Assembly: GCF_030811595.1 (NCBI RefSeq)
Contig: NZ_JAUSRB010000002.1
Span: 124,001 to 188,000, forward strand
DNA: 64,000 nucleotides
Direction: 5' to 3'
DNA from: Streptosporangium brasiliense
GTDB taxonomy: Bacteria > Actinomycetota > Actinomycetes > Streptosporangiales > Streptosporangiaceae
The translations under genes were made by a program, and so were the position numbers. Position 1 is the first letter of the stretch, and each line of letters opens with the position of its first letter. Under the pieces are notes generated by a model. That model was not told where the DNA came from, did not search any database, and saw only the letters and a program-made list of their open reading frames with translations. Below, piece by piece: positions 40,750 through 48,972 of the stretch.

Positions 40750-42537
40750 GTGGCGTACTCCCCCGCACGACCCCGCTGGCGGATTCTGCCCTACCTCCTC
40801 GCCGTGGTGCTGGCCATCGGGCTGATCGCCGGGCTGCGCTGGTTCTTCGGCCGGGAGGACCCGGGGAGCGAGCCGAGCGCCTGCTCGGGCGAGTCGGTGA
40901 AGATCCGGGTGGCGTCCTCCCAGGACAAGATCTGGATCCTGCGGGGGGTCGCGAAGGACTACAGCGGCAGGACCGTGGCCGGGCGCTGCGCCGAGGTCGT
41001 CATCGACGAGGCCAACTCGGGCGCCGCGATGCGGGCGCTGGCCAGGGGGTGGGAGGAGCGGACCGACGGCAGCCGGCCCGATGTCTGGGCCCCCGCCGCC
41101 TCCGCGTGGGTGACGCTGCTGCGCCAGCAGGCCGCGGGCGCCGACGGCACCGTGCCGGTCCCCGAGGGCAGGCCGGTGCCGATCGTGACCGCGCCGCTGG
41201 TCTTCGCGATGCCCAAGCCGATGGCCGAGGCCCTGGGCTGGCCGGGCAAGGCCATCGGCTGGGCGGAACTCGCCGAACTGGCGTCCGACCCCAAGGGCTG
41301 GGCGAAGTACGGTCACCCCGAGTGGGGCCAGTTCAAGCTCGGCAAGACCAACCCCAACTACTCGACCAGCGGCCTGAACGCCACCATCGGCGCCTACTTC
41401 GCCGCCACCGGCACCACCTCCGACCTGACCGCCGGTGACATCTCCGACGCCAGGACCCGCGACTTCGTCAAGGGCGTCGAGCAGTCGATCGTGCACTACG
41501 GCGACATCTCGATGACGTTCCTGGGCAACCTGCTCCGCGCCGACGACCGGGGCGAGTCCATGGCCTACATCTCCGCGATCACCATCGAGGAGAACTCCGT
41601 CACCGACTACAACCGGGGCAACCCCTCGGGCAACCCGGCCACGCTGGGCAAGCACGCCCCGCCGCGTACCCCGCTGGTGGCCGTCAACCCCAAGGAGGGG
41701 ACGCTCTTCTCCGACCACCCCTACGTCCCGCTGACCTGGATGGACCCGGCCAAGAAGGCCGTCGCCGACGACTTCCTGAACTACCTGCACAGCGCCCCGG
41801 TGCAGGCGGAGTTCCAGTCGTACGGCTACCGCGGCCACGACGGCAAGCTCGGTCCCCGGGCCACCAAGGACAACGGCGTCATCCCCGACGCCGCCGTCAC
41901 CACCCTCAACCTGCCCACCCCGACCGTCCTGGACAAGGTCCTGCGGAGCTGGTCGGAGCTGCGCAAACGGGCCAACGTGCTGATCGTGGTGGACAAGTCC
42001 GGCTCGATGGAGGAGGAGGCGCCGGGCACCGGCGAGAGCCGCCTGGAGCTGGCCAAGAAGGCCGCGATCAACGCGCTGCCGCAGTTCCGGGGGGACGACA
42101 AGGTCGGGCTGTGGGCCTTCTCCACCAAGCAGGACGGCGACAGGGACTACCGGGAGCTGGTCCCGGTCGACACGGTGTCGAAGATCGGCCCGGCGCTCGG
42201 CGACCGGCTCCGCGAGCTGACCGCCGGGGGCGGGACCGGGCTCTACGACACCACGCTCGCGGCCGTCGAGCGGATGCGCGGGGCCAGGGACAGCGGGGCG
42301 ATCAACGCAGTGGTCTTCCTCACCGACGGCAAGAACGAGAAGAACGGCGGCATCGACCTGGACAACCTGCTGGGGAAGCTCAGCCCCGACGTGCGCCTGT
42401 TCACCATCGGCTACGGCGAGGGCGCCGACCAGGGCGTGCTCAAGCAGATCGCCGAGGCCACCGACGGAGCCGCCTACGACTCCTCCCGGGCCGACACCAT
42501 CGACCAGGTCTTCACCAGTGTGATCTCCAACTTCTGA
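40750..42537 (+). CDS. Membrane-anchored solute-binding/VWA protein 1
   Basis: 595-aa two-domain protein. An N-terminal membrane helix (about 11-29) anchors it outside. Residues about 45-385 are a type 2 periplasmic-binding fold (SBP_bac_11-like; PDVWAPAASAWVTLL, FAMPKPMAEALGWPG, KTNPNYSTSGLNA). Residues about 400-595 are a von Willebrand A domain with the MIDAS motif VDKSGSM (DxSxS), the Thr in GGGTGLYDT and the Asp in FLTDGKNE. It may sense or recruit ligands and partners by metal-dependent adhesion. It is first of a four-gene unit ending in pspA, and its paralogue follows. Confidence 0.88.
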   Translation: MAYSPARPRWRILPYLLAVVLAIGLIAGLRWFFGREDPGSEPSACSGESVKIRVASSQDKIWILRGVAKDYSGRTVAGRCAEVVIDEANSGAAMRALARGWEERTDGSRPDVWAPAASAWVTLLRQQAAGADGTVPVPEGRPVPIVTAPLVFAMPKPMAEALGWPGKAIGWAELAELASDPKGWAKYGHPEWGQFKLGKTNPNYSTSGLNATIGAYFAATGTTSDLTAGDISDARTRDFVKGVEQSIVHYGDISMTFLGNLLRADDRGESMAYISAITIEENSVTDYNRGNPSGNPATLGKHAPPRTPLVAVNPKEGTLFSDHPYVPLTWMDPAKKAVADDFLNYLHSAPVQAEFQSYGYRGHDGKLGPRATKDNGVIPDAAVTTLNLPTPTVLDKVLRSWSELRKRANVLIVVDKSGSMEEEAPGTGESRLELAKKAAINALPQFRGDDKVGLWAFSTKQDGDRDYRELVPVDTVSKIGPALGDRLRELTAGGGTGLYDTTLAAVERMRGARDSGAINAVVFLTDGKNEKNGGIDLDNLLGKLSPDVRLFTIGYGEGADQGVLKQIAEATDGAAYDSSRADTIDQVFTSVISNF

Positions 42538-42611
42538 ACGGCCACCCGCCGCGGCGAACTCTGGCGGGGGGTTGTTCGTCGGACAAGTACTGACACCACC
42601 GGGAGGCCGGG

Positions 42612-44429
42612 TTGTATCAACAGCCGCAGCGACCGCGGAGAAACTTCGCCCCGTTCGTCATCGCGATCATTCTTGCCGGTGCGCTGATCGTCGGACTGCG
42701 GCTGTACGTCGGCGACGGCGGGCCGGCCGGGCAGGAGGGGGACGGCCCGTCCAGACGCTGCGGCGACGGCGGGGTCACCCTCACCGTGGCCGCGTCGTCG
42801 GAGAAGGCCGAGCTGCTGCGGGAGATCGCGGCCGGCTACAACGGCCGGAAGGTCGGCGAGCGCTGCGCCGACGTCGTCGTCGAGACCAAGGCCAGCGGCG
42901 GCGCGATGCAGGCGCTGGCCCGCGGCTGGGACGAGCGCCAGGACGGCCCGCGGCCCGACGTCTGGTCCCCGGCGAGCAGCGGCTGGGTCACCCTGCTCCA
43001 GCAGCGCGCCGCCGGCAACGACACCGGCGCCCTGGTCACCGCGGACAACCCGTCGATCGCCAAGACACCGCTGGTCATCGCGATGCCCAAGCCGATGGCC
43101 GAGGCACTGGGCTGGCCGGGCAAAAAGCTCGGCTGGTCCGACCTGCTCGACCTGTCGGCCGGTTCCTGGGCCAAGTACGGCCATCCGGAGTGGGGCCGCT
43201 TCCGCCTGGGGAAGACCAACCCCAACTTCTCCACCAGCGGCCTGAACGCCACCGTCGGCGCCTACTTCGCGGCCACCGGCCTGTCGGGCGACCTGTCGGA
43301 GAAGAACGTCGCCGACGCCAAGGCCCGGACCTTCGTCCGGGACGTGGAGCGCTCGATCGTGCACTACGGCGACACGACGCTGACGTTCCTGTCGAACCTG
43401 CAGCGGGCCGACGACGCCGGGGCGGGCCTGAGCTACATCTCCGCCGTGGCCGTGGAGGAGAAGTCGGTCTGGGACTACAACCAGGGCAACCCCACGGGCG
43501 ACCCCGAGACGCTGGGCAAGCACGGCAGGCCCAGGGTGCCGCTGGTGGCGATCTACCCCAAGGAGGGCACCCTCTACTCCGACAACCCCTACGCCGTGCT
43601 GACCGCACCGTGGGTGGACGACGTCAAGCGCCGGGTGGCCGCCGACTTCCTGGCCTACCTGCAGGCCCCGGAGCAGCAGGGACGGTTCGCCGAGTCCGCC
43701 TTCCGGTCGTACGAGGGGAAGGCGGGCAAGCTGATCACCGAGGCGAACGGCCTGCTGGCCGCCGAACCGGAGACGACGCTCAGCCCGCCCGCCCCGAACG
43801 TGCTGGACAAGGTGCTCTCCAGCTGGGCCGACCTGCGCAAGCCCGCGAACGTGCTCATGGTGATCGACGTCTCCGGCTCGATGGGCGCCACCGTGCCGGG
43901 CACCGGCAAGAGCAAGCTGGAGCTGGCCAAGCAGGCGGCGATCAACGCCCTGCCCCAGTTCGGCCCGCACGACAAGGTCGGGCTGTGGATGTTCTCCACC
44001 AGGCGGGACGGGGCCAAGGACCATCTGGAGCTGGCCCCGCTGGCCACGGTGGACGCCGCCCAGCGCAAGAACCTGCGGGCCCGGCTCGGCGGCCTGACCC
44101 CCGACGGCGGGACCGGCCTCTACGACACCGCGCTCGCCGCCTACGGGCACGTGCGCGACCGGCACAGCGGCGACGCGATCAACGCGGTGGTCTTCCTGAC
44201 CGACGGCAAGAACGAGGACGTCGAGAGCATCTCGCTGAAGAACCTGCTGCCCGGCCTGCGCGCCGAGTCGGCCGAGGATTCGGTGCGGATGTTCACGATC
44301 GCCTACGGCCAGGACGCCGACCTCGGCGTGCTGAGAACGATCTCCGAGGCGACCGACGCGGCCGCGTACGACTCTCGCGAGCCCGGAAGTATCGACCAGG
44401 TGTTCACCGCGGTGGTATCCAACTTCTGA
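42612..44429 (+). CDS. Membrane-anchored solute-binding/VWA protein 2
   Basis: 605-aa tandem paralogue of the preceding protein with the same order: membrane helix (about 13-31), binding-protein domain (PDVWSPASSGWVTLL, IAMPKPMAEALGWPG, KTNPNFSTSGLNA) and VWA domain with MIDAS VIDVSGSMG, GGTGLYDTALA and FLTDGKNE. TTG 42612 is used, with GGGAGG 5 nt upstream. The next gene starts at its stop (TGATG), so they are coupled. The duplication suggests the pair may form a hetero-oligomer. The ligand is unknown. Confidence 0.88.
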   Translation: MYQQPQRPRRNFAPFVIAIILAGALIVGLRLYVGDGGPAGQEGDGPSRRCGDGGVTLTVAASSEKAELLREIAAGYNGRKVGERCADVVVETKASGGAMQALARGWDERQDGPRPDVWSPASSGWVTLLQQRAAGNDTGALVTADNPSIAKTPLVIAMPKPMAEALGWPGKKLGWSDLLDLSAGSWAKYGHPEWGRFRLGKTNPNFSTSGLNATVGAYFAATGLSGDLSEKNVADAKARTFVRDVERSIVHYGDTTLTFLSNLQRADDAGAGLSYISAVAVEEKSVWDYNQGNPTGDPETLGKHGRPRVPLVAIYPKEGTLYSDNPYAVLTAPWVDDVKRRVAADFLAYLQAPEQQGRFAESAFRSYEGKAGKLITEANGLLAAEPETTLSPPAPNVLDKVLSSWADLRKPANVLMVIDVSGSMGATVPGTGKSKLELAKQAAINALPQFGPHDKVGLWMFSTRRDGAKDHLELAPLATVDAAQRKNLRARLGGLTPDGGTGLYDTALAAYGHVRDRHSGDAINAVVFLTDGKNEDVESISLKNLLPGLRAESAEDSVRMFTIAYGQDADLGVLRTISEATDAAAYDSREPGSIDQVFTAVVSNF

Positions 44430-45160
44430 TGTCCCGTCTCATCGACGAATTACGCGATCCGTGGGGCCTGCTGCTCGGCGCCACCGCCGGCGGCGCCGCG
44501 TGGGCCGTCAGCGTGCACCCGGCCGCCGCCGGGGCCGTCGGGGTCGCCGTCTGGCTGGCCAAGGCGGCCACCGCCGCCCTCCAGGGCCGCGGTGGCCGCG
44601 CCGCGCCGGCCGTCACCGCCGGCAGCCAGGAGGCCTACTGGCTGGGCCGGGCCGGCTCGGCCGCGCACGGCTTCGGCGAGCTGAGCGCCTCCATGGGGAA
44701 CGGCCCGCTGGCCGAGCGGATCGCGCTGATGCGGCCCCAGGTCGACGACTCCACGGCCACGCTGGAACGCCTGGCCGAGCAGGCCTCGCTCACCGGGACC
44801 GCGCTCGCCAGGTTCGACCTCGACCGGCTCCGGCAGGAGCACGCGCGGCTCACCCGTGCCCGGAAGGGGGCCAAGCAGGGGCTGGTCCACGACATCGACC
44901 GCGCGCTCGCCTCGCTGGCCGCCCAGCGGGCCGTGGTCGAGCGGCTCTCCGAGACCCGCGCCCAGGTGCTCGCCCGGATGGAGTCGAGCACGATCAGCAT
45001 CGAGGGGCTCCTGGCCCGGGTAGTGGAGCTGTCGGCGATGTCGGCCACCGGAGCCCTAGAGCCGGCCCGGGTGCTCGACGAACTCGCCGACAGCCTCGAA
45101 GGGGTCCGCCAGGGCCTGCACGAAACCGAACAGATCACCCGCGACGCGCTGGATCGCTGA
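44429..45160 (+). CDS. PspM-like membrane protein
   Basis: 243-aa protein with a hydrophobic hairpin near the N-terminus (about 14-48: GLLLGATAGGAAWAV and AAAGAVGVAVWLAKAA) and a long helical, Leu/Glu/Arg-rich remainder likely to form coiled coils. Position directly before pspA and the overall shape match actinobacterial PspM, a membrane partner of PspA, but similarity is by architecture only. It begins at the stop of the VWA gene (1-bp overlap) and ends 26 bp before pspA. Confidence 0.55.
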   Translation: MSRLIDELRDPWGLLLGATAGGAAWAVSVHPAAAGAVGVAVWLAKAATAALQGRGGRAAPAVTAGSQEAYWLGRAGSAAHGFGELSASMGNGPLAERIALMRPQVDDSTATLERLAEQASLTGTALARFDLDRLRQEHARLTRARKGAKQGLVHDIDRALASLAAQRAVVERLSETRAQVLARMESSTISIEGLLARVVELSAMSATGALEPARVLDELADSLEGVRQGLHETEQITRDALDR

Positions 45161-45186
45161 GCCGCCGGATCTCTAAGGAGCCCCCC

Positions 45187-45951
45187 ATGTTCAAGGTCAT
45201 CCGCCGGGCCTGGCGCTATCTGGTCTTCGCCGTGTCCGGCCGGCTGGACGAGCTGACCGACCCCCGGGTCCAGATCGAGCAGGCGATCCAGGAGGCCAAG
45301 GAGCAGCACCAGCGGCTGACCCAGCAGGCGGCCGCGGTCATCGGCAACGAGCGCGAGCTGGGGATGAGGCTCGCCCGCTCGCTGGAGGAGACCGAGAAGC
45401 TCCAGGCCAACGCCCGCCAGGCCGTCCTGCTGGCCGAGCGGGAGAGGGCCGCGGGCGACGAGCGCAAGGCGCTGTCCTACGAGGACTCGGCCCGCGCCTT
45501 CGCCTCCCGGCTGGTGGCGGCCGAGACCGCGCTGCGGGACGCGCAGCTCATGCACGGACGCGCCGGACAGGCCTCGGCCCAGGCCCGCGCGGCGGTCGAG
45601 AACAACGCCATGGCTCTGCAGAAGAAGATCGCCGAGCGGATGCGCCTGCTCTCCCAACTCGACCAGGCCAAGATGCAGGAGCAGCTCAACAGGGCCATGG
45701 GCGACCTGTCCGGCCTCGCCCCCGCCGGGGACACCCCGACCATGGACCAGGTCCGCGAGAAGATCGAGAAGCGCTACGCCCGCGCCCTCGGCGAGGCCGA
45801 GCTGACCTCCAACTCCGTCGAGGCCCGGATGATCGAGGTCGAACGCGCCGCCCTCGACGTCGAGGGGGCCGCCCGCCTGGAGGCCATCAAGGAGAGCCTC
45901 GGCCTGGACAGGAAGCCCGAGGTCGAAGGCCGCCCCGGGGCCGAAGGGTGA
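45187..45951 (+). CDS. pspA: PspA/IM30-family protein
   Basis: 254-aa ESCRT-III-like coiled-coil protein that binds and repairs stressed membranes. Typical features: N-terminal amphipathic helix MFKVIRRAWRYLVFAVSG, DPRVQIEQAIQEAKEQHQRL, long alternating Glu/Arg/Ala coiled coil to about residue 180, then a helical C-terminus. The ATG has AAGGAG 7 nt upstream. It is last in the unit with two VWA receptors and a PspM-like protein, suggesting envelope-stress sensing coupled to membrane maintenance. Confidence 0.92.
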   Translation: MFKVIRRAWRYLVFAVSGRLDELTDPRVQIEQAIQEAKEQHQRLTQQAAAVIGNERELGMRLARSLEETEKLQANARQAVLLAERERAAGDERKALSYEDSARAFASRLVAAETALRDAQLMHGRAGQASAQARAAVENNAMALQKKIAERMRLLSQLDQAKMQEQLNRAMGDLSGLAPAGDTPTMDQVREKIEKRYARALGEAELTSNSVEARMIEVERAALDVEGAARLEAIKESLGLDRKPEVEGRPGAEG

Positions 45952-45992
45952 CCCGGGGCCGAAGGCACCGCGCCGGGTCCGCGCGGAAGGCT

Positions 45993-46113
45993 CCGGACAC
46001 CGGCCCGTCCCCGCAGGCCCTGCGGCCCCTCAGCCGGCCCCGGCCTCGCCCAGGCGGTGCGTGGGGTCCCGGACGCCGGTCCGTCCCCGCGGGCCCCGCG
46101 GACCCTCAGCCGG
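45993..46113. repeat. Duplicated 45-bp element with compensated hairpins
   Basis: Copies at 45993-46037 and 46069-46113 are 40/45 identical. Each carries a hairpin: CCGCAG-GCC-CTGCGG (46011-46025) and CCGCGG-GCC-CCGCGG (46087-46101). The A-T to G-C difference occurs on both arms, keeping the stem paired. They sit between converging genes, so they may act as terminators; the second extends into the TPR gene's end. Confidence 0.7.
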
Positions 46114-47017
46114 ATCTCGTCCGCACGGACGCGGACAGGCGCTCCACCTCCGGGTGACCGGGGCCGAGGACACGACGTTTGACGCGCAGGGCCTCCCGGT
46201 AGCGGCGCCCCGCGTCCTCCGGACGGCCCTGGAGGTCGTCCAGGTGTGCCAGGTTCACCTGGCACACCGCCACCTCGTAGTGGTCGGCTCCCAGCCGCTC
46301 ACGGAAGATGCCGACGGCCCGGTGGAACGCCTCCTCCGCCTCGGCGTGCCTGCCCTGGCCCGTCAGGACCGCGCCGAGCACGGCCAGGTCCGCCGCGACG
46401 TGCTCGTGGCGGGGGCCGAGCGCTCCCTGCCGGATCTCGATCGCGGCCCGCGCGTGGCGCTCTCCGGCGGGGCCGTCGTCGCCCCGGGCGTGCGCGAGCC
46501 CCGCCAGGTTGTGCAGGGCGTCGGCGCGCGCCAGGTCGTCGGCTCCGTGCCGCTCCAGGCGGCTCAGCGCTCCCCGGTAGCACTCCTCGGCCTCGCCGTA
46601 CCGGCCGGTCTCCTTGCACAGCACGCCCAGGGCCAGCCGTACGGCCGCGCCCCGCTCGTGGTCGGCCCCGTCCACCAGTTCGAACGCCTGGCGCAGGTGC
46701 TCCTCGGCTGTGGCGTACCGGGCCCACCTGCGCTCGACGTCGCCCATCCGGATCAGCGCGTCGGCGAGCGGTCCGTCGCGCCCGGGGCCGGGGGGTGCCG
46801 CGGCCAGCGACTCCACCGCCCGCCGGGCGCACTCATGCGCCTCCGTGTGGCGCGTGAGCCCGTGCCAGAGCGACGCCAGATCCACCAGGAGCGTCGCGTG
46901 CCCGGCGAGATCCGTGCTGTCCACAGCCTCGGTCGCCCGCCGCGCCCACCGCTCGCCCTCGGCGTACCACCCGCGCCTGCGGCAGTAGACACCCCGTACG
47001 AGGCACCGCCGGATCAT
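46106..47017 (-). CDS. Tetratricopeptide-repeat protein
   Basis: 303-aa protein made of about six TPR units, for example GRYGEAEECYRGALSRLE, DALHNLAGLAHARGDDGPAG and RHAEAEEAFHRAVGIFRE, like the C-terminal TPRs of FxSxx-COOH/NB-ARC regulators but with no ATPase here. The start is uncertain. ATG 47017 sits inside a strong hairpin (47006-47030). A GTG at 47052 that overlaps the stop of the upstream 43-aa gene is in frame and would give translational coupling. Role unknown. Confidence 0.7.
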   Translation of the reverse strand: MIRRCLVRGVYCRRRGWYAEGERWARRATEAVDSTDLAGHATLLVDLASLWHGLTRHTEAHECARRAVESLAAAPPGPGRDGPLADALIRMGDVERRWARYATAEEHLRQAFELVDGADHERGAAVRLALGVLCKETGRYGEAEECYRGALSRLERHGADDLARADALHNLAGLAHARGDDGPAGERHARAAIEIRQGALGPRHEHVAADLAVLGAVLTGQGRHAEAEEAFHRAVGIFRERLGADHYEVAVCQVNLAHLDDLQGRPEDAGRRYREALRVKRRVLGPGHPEVERLSASVRTRSG

Positions 47018-47030
47018 CCTGATCCGGCGG
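47006..47030 (-). terminator. Perfect hairpin between the small peptide and TPR genes
   Basis: CCGCCGGATCA-TCC-TGATCCGGCGG, an 11-bp stem with a 3-nt loop, 16 nt after the stop of the 43-aa gene and covering the TPR ATG at 47017. It could terminate transcription or hide the TPR start. Confidence 0.6.
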
Positions 47031-47045
47031 CGCCGGACGGACCGG

Positions 47046-47177
47046 TCAATCACCGTCGACGGACGGCTCGCAGTGGTTGGCGATGCGGATCGCCTCCGCG
47101 GTGCCGGACAGCAGCACCGAGAAGGCGGGCACGGCCAGGGCGATGGCCAGCGCGTACAGGCGTGTGATCTTCCGCAT
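47046..47177 (-). CDS. 43-aa putative secreted peptide
   Basis: MRKITRLYALAIALAVPAFS then VLLSGTAEA gives a classic signal peptide with an AEA cleavage site near residue 29. The mature part is only about 14 residues (IRIANHCEPSVDGD) with one Cys. AAAAGGAGCGAGTC before the ATG is an excellent ribosome site. The mature peptide is similar in size to actinobacterial small exported peptides of unknown role. A strong hairpin follows immediately, then the TPR gene. Whether it is a signal is speculation. Confidence 0.65.
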   Translation of the reverse strand: MRKITRLYALAIALAVPAFSVLLSGTAEAIRIANHCEPSVDGD

Positions 47178-47262
47178 GACTCGCTCCTTTTCCGGAGGGA
47201 CCGGGACGTCCTCATCGTGACGCCGGGAGCTTGTCGGTCACTTGGAGGTGGCTGGCGCGCCG

Positions 47263-47304
47263 GTCTCCGGAGAGCCGTCGAGGCACAGCGTCTCCGGAGA
47301 GCCG
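47263..47304. repeat. 15-bp direct repeat GTCTCCGGAGAGCCG (x2)
   Basis: Copies at 47263-47277 and 47290-47304 (period 27) just after the dioxygenase stop. Each contains the palindrome CTCCGGAG. The rest of 47178-47311 holds no gene. Confidence 0.6.
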
Positions 47305-47311
47305 GCCAGGC

Positions 47312-47836
47312 TCAGCGGACGGGCAGGTCGTAGACCCGGCGGACGCTGCTCGGGGCGGCCCTGAGGTCGGCGCCGTAGATGTGGAGGGAGATCGCCGTGC
47401 TGTCGCCGGTGTTGCGGACCTTGTGGATGTCCCCGGGCGGGGCGAAGCCGCTGACCTCCCCCACGTGGTTGGCCGTCCGGCCGATCTCGGTCAGGTGGTC
47501 GCCGTCGAGACGGTAGAGCGTCTCGTGTTCGATCCCTTGCAGGACCCCGAACGCGCACCACGCGATGTGGTCGTGGATCACCGTCTCCTGGCCGGGCCGC
47601 CAGACCACGGCCAGGATCGAGAAGGCGGCCTCGGTGTGGAGGGTGTGACCGACGTAGTGGTCCGGATCCCCCAGCCGTTCCCGCTCGGTGAGGATCTCGG
47701 GAGAGGGCAGCCGGTCGCGCAGCAGGTCGGCCACGGCGAAGGCCGTCGTCCGGGGGGCGGTGGAGCCGTCTGCCAGCTCCCGGACCCCCGCGACCAGTTC
47801 CGCCAGGCCGGGACGGGCGAGTGTCATCGTTCCCAT
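47312..47836 (-). CDS. Cysteine dioxygenase-family enzyme (thiol dioxygenase)
   Basis: 174-aa cupin that oxidises a thiol (cysteine, mercaptopropionate or similar) to a sulfinate with nonheme iron. The three iron ligands are His88 and His90 in IHDHIAW and His138 in GDIHKV. Cys94 stands at the position of the Cys in the mammalian Cys-Tyr cofactor, with Tyr154 in SLHIYG as possible partner; many bacterial relatives have Gly there. ATG 47836 is used; ATG 47827 is possible. It is divergent from a LysR regulator, which probably controls it. Confidence 0.87.
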   Translation of the reverse strand: MGTMTLARPGLAELVAGVRELADGSTAPRTTAFAVADLLRDRLPSPEILTERERLGDPDHYVGHTLHTEAAFSILAVVWRPGQETVIHDHIAWCAFGVLQGIEHETLYRLDGDHLTEIGRTANHVGEVSGFAPPGDIHKVRNTGDSTAISLHIYGADLRAAPSSVRRVYDLPVR

Positions 47837-47887
47837 GTCTCAAGGGTGCGCCGGACCACTCATAACGTCTAATGCCTATCTTTCCGC

Positions 47888-47904
47888 TTATTCATAGATA
47901 ATGT
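47888..47904 (+). promoter_or_regulatory. LysR promoter region with inverted repeat and leaderless -10 box
   Basis: TTATTCATAGATAA is a partial palindrome (10 of 14 positions) overlapping TAATGT (47899-47904), which is 6 nt before the ATG at 47911. AT-rich DNA between divergent genes fits a LysR site. Confidence 0.5.
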
Positions 47905-47910
47905 TGATAC

Positions 47911-48777
47911 ATGCTCGATGTCGTACGGCTCCGCGTGCTCGCCGCCGTGGCCAGGCACGGATCGGTCACCGCCGCGGCCAGGGAACTGCACTACTCCCAG
48001 CCCTCGGTCAGCCACCACCTGGCCAAGCTCGAAAGCGAGACGGGGGCCAAGCTGATCCAGCGGGTCGGCCGGGGCATCCGGCTCACCGAGGCGGGCCGCC
48101 TGCTGGCGGAGCGGGCCATCGAGATCGTCGGGCGCATCGACTCCGCCTCGGCCGAGCTCTCCGCGCACGTGGGCCTGCGCGCGGGCCGGGCCAGGCTGGC
48201 CGCCTTCCCCTCGGCCCTGGGCACGTTCGTGCCGGAGGCCGCCGCCCTGCTCGCCGGGGACCACCCCGGTCTGGAACTGCGTCTGACCGAGACCGAGCCC
48301 CCCGAGGCCCTGCGCATGCTCCGCGCGGGCTACGTGGACGTGGCGGTCATCTTCCGCTACGACGACACCGCCCCGGAGGACGACGGCATCCAGCTGGTCC
48401 ACCTGCTGGACGACCCCAGCTATCTGGTCACCGCCGGCCGGCCCGGCGACCTGGCCTCCCACCGCGACAGCCGCTGGATCGGGGGCTGCGACCGGTGCCG
48501 GAGCCATCTGCTCGACCTGTGCGCCAAGGCGGGCTTCGAGCCGGAGATCGCCTTCACCACCGACGACATCGTCGCCGTCCAGGCCCTGGTGGCGGCCGGG
48601 ATCGGGGTGACGGCGCTGCCGGCCCTCGCACTGCGGGCGCACCGTCACCCGAAGGTCAACGTGATCGAGCTCCCCGGCTCGACCCGGCACGTCTACGCCG
48701 CCACCTACGGCGAACCCCCCGTCCCCCCGGCGACCACCGCCCTGCTGGCCGCCCTCGTCTCCGCGACCCGCCCGTAA
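47911..48777 (+). CDS. LysR-family transcriptional regulator
   Basis: 288-aa LTTR. N-terminal HTH: LRVLAAVARHGSVTAAAREL and YSQPSVSHHLAKLESETGAKL, ending GRGIRLTEAG. The effector domain is of the periplasmic-binding type (about 90-288), with VQALVAAGIGVTALPALAL in the last part. A Cys-x2-Cys (GCDRCRSHLLDLC) in the middle could sense thiol or redox state, which would suit control of the divergent thiol dioxygenase. A leaderless promoter box precedes the ATG. Confidence 0.93.
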   Translation: MLDVVRLRVLAAVARHGSVTAAARELHYSQPSVSHHLAKLESETGAKLIQRVGRGIRLTEAGRLLAERAIEIVGRIDSASAELSAHVGLRAGRARLAAFPSALGTFVPEAAALLAGDHPGLELRLTETEPPEALRMLRAGYVDVAVIFRYDDTAPEDDGIQLVHLLDDPSYLVTAGRPGDLASHRDSRWIGGCDRCRSHLLDLCAKAGFEPEIAFTTDDIVAVQALVAAGIGVTALPALALRAHRHPKVNVIELPGSTRHVYAATYGEPPVPPATTALLAALVSATRP

Positions 48778-48960
48778 CCGGCCCGTACGCCGATCCACCC
48801 GTGAGCGGGCCGCCGGCGACCGATCCCCGTCGCGCCTGGGCGCAGCCGCCCGCCCATGACCGGCCGGCCCGCCACGGCCGATCCGTCCCCGCGATCCCGC
48901 CGCGGCCGGTTCACCCGCTTCCGTCCGCGGTGGGCCCGCGCGGACCCGGAGGGCGCCGAG

Positions 48961-48966
48961 TACGCT
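48961..48966 (+). promoter_or_regulatory. -10 box for a leaderless start of the ABC ATPase gene
   Basis: TACGCT, 6 nt before the GTG at 48973; no ribosome site. Confidence 0.5.
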
Positions 48967-48972
48967 CGAACG

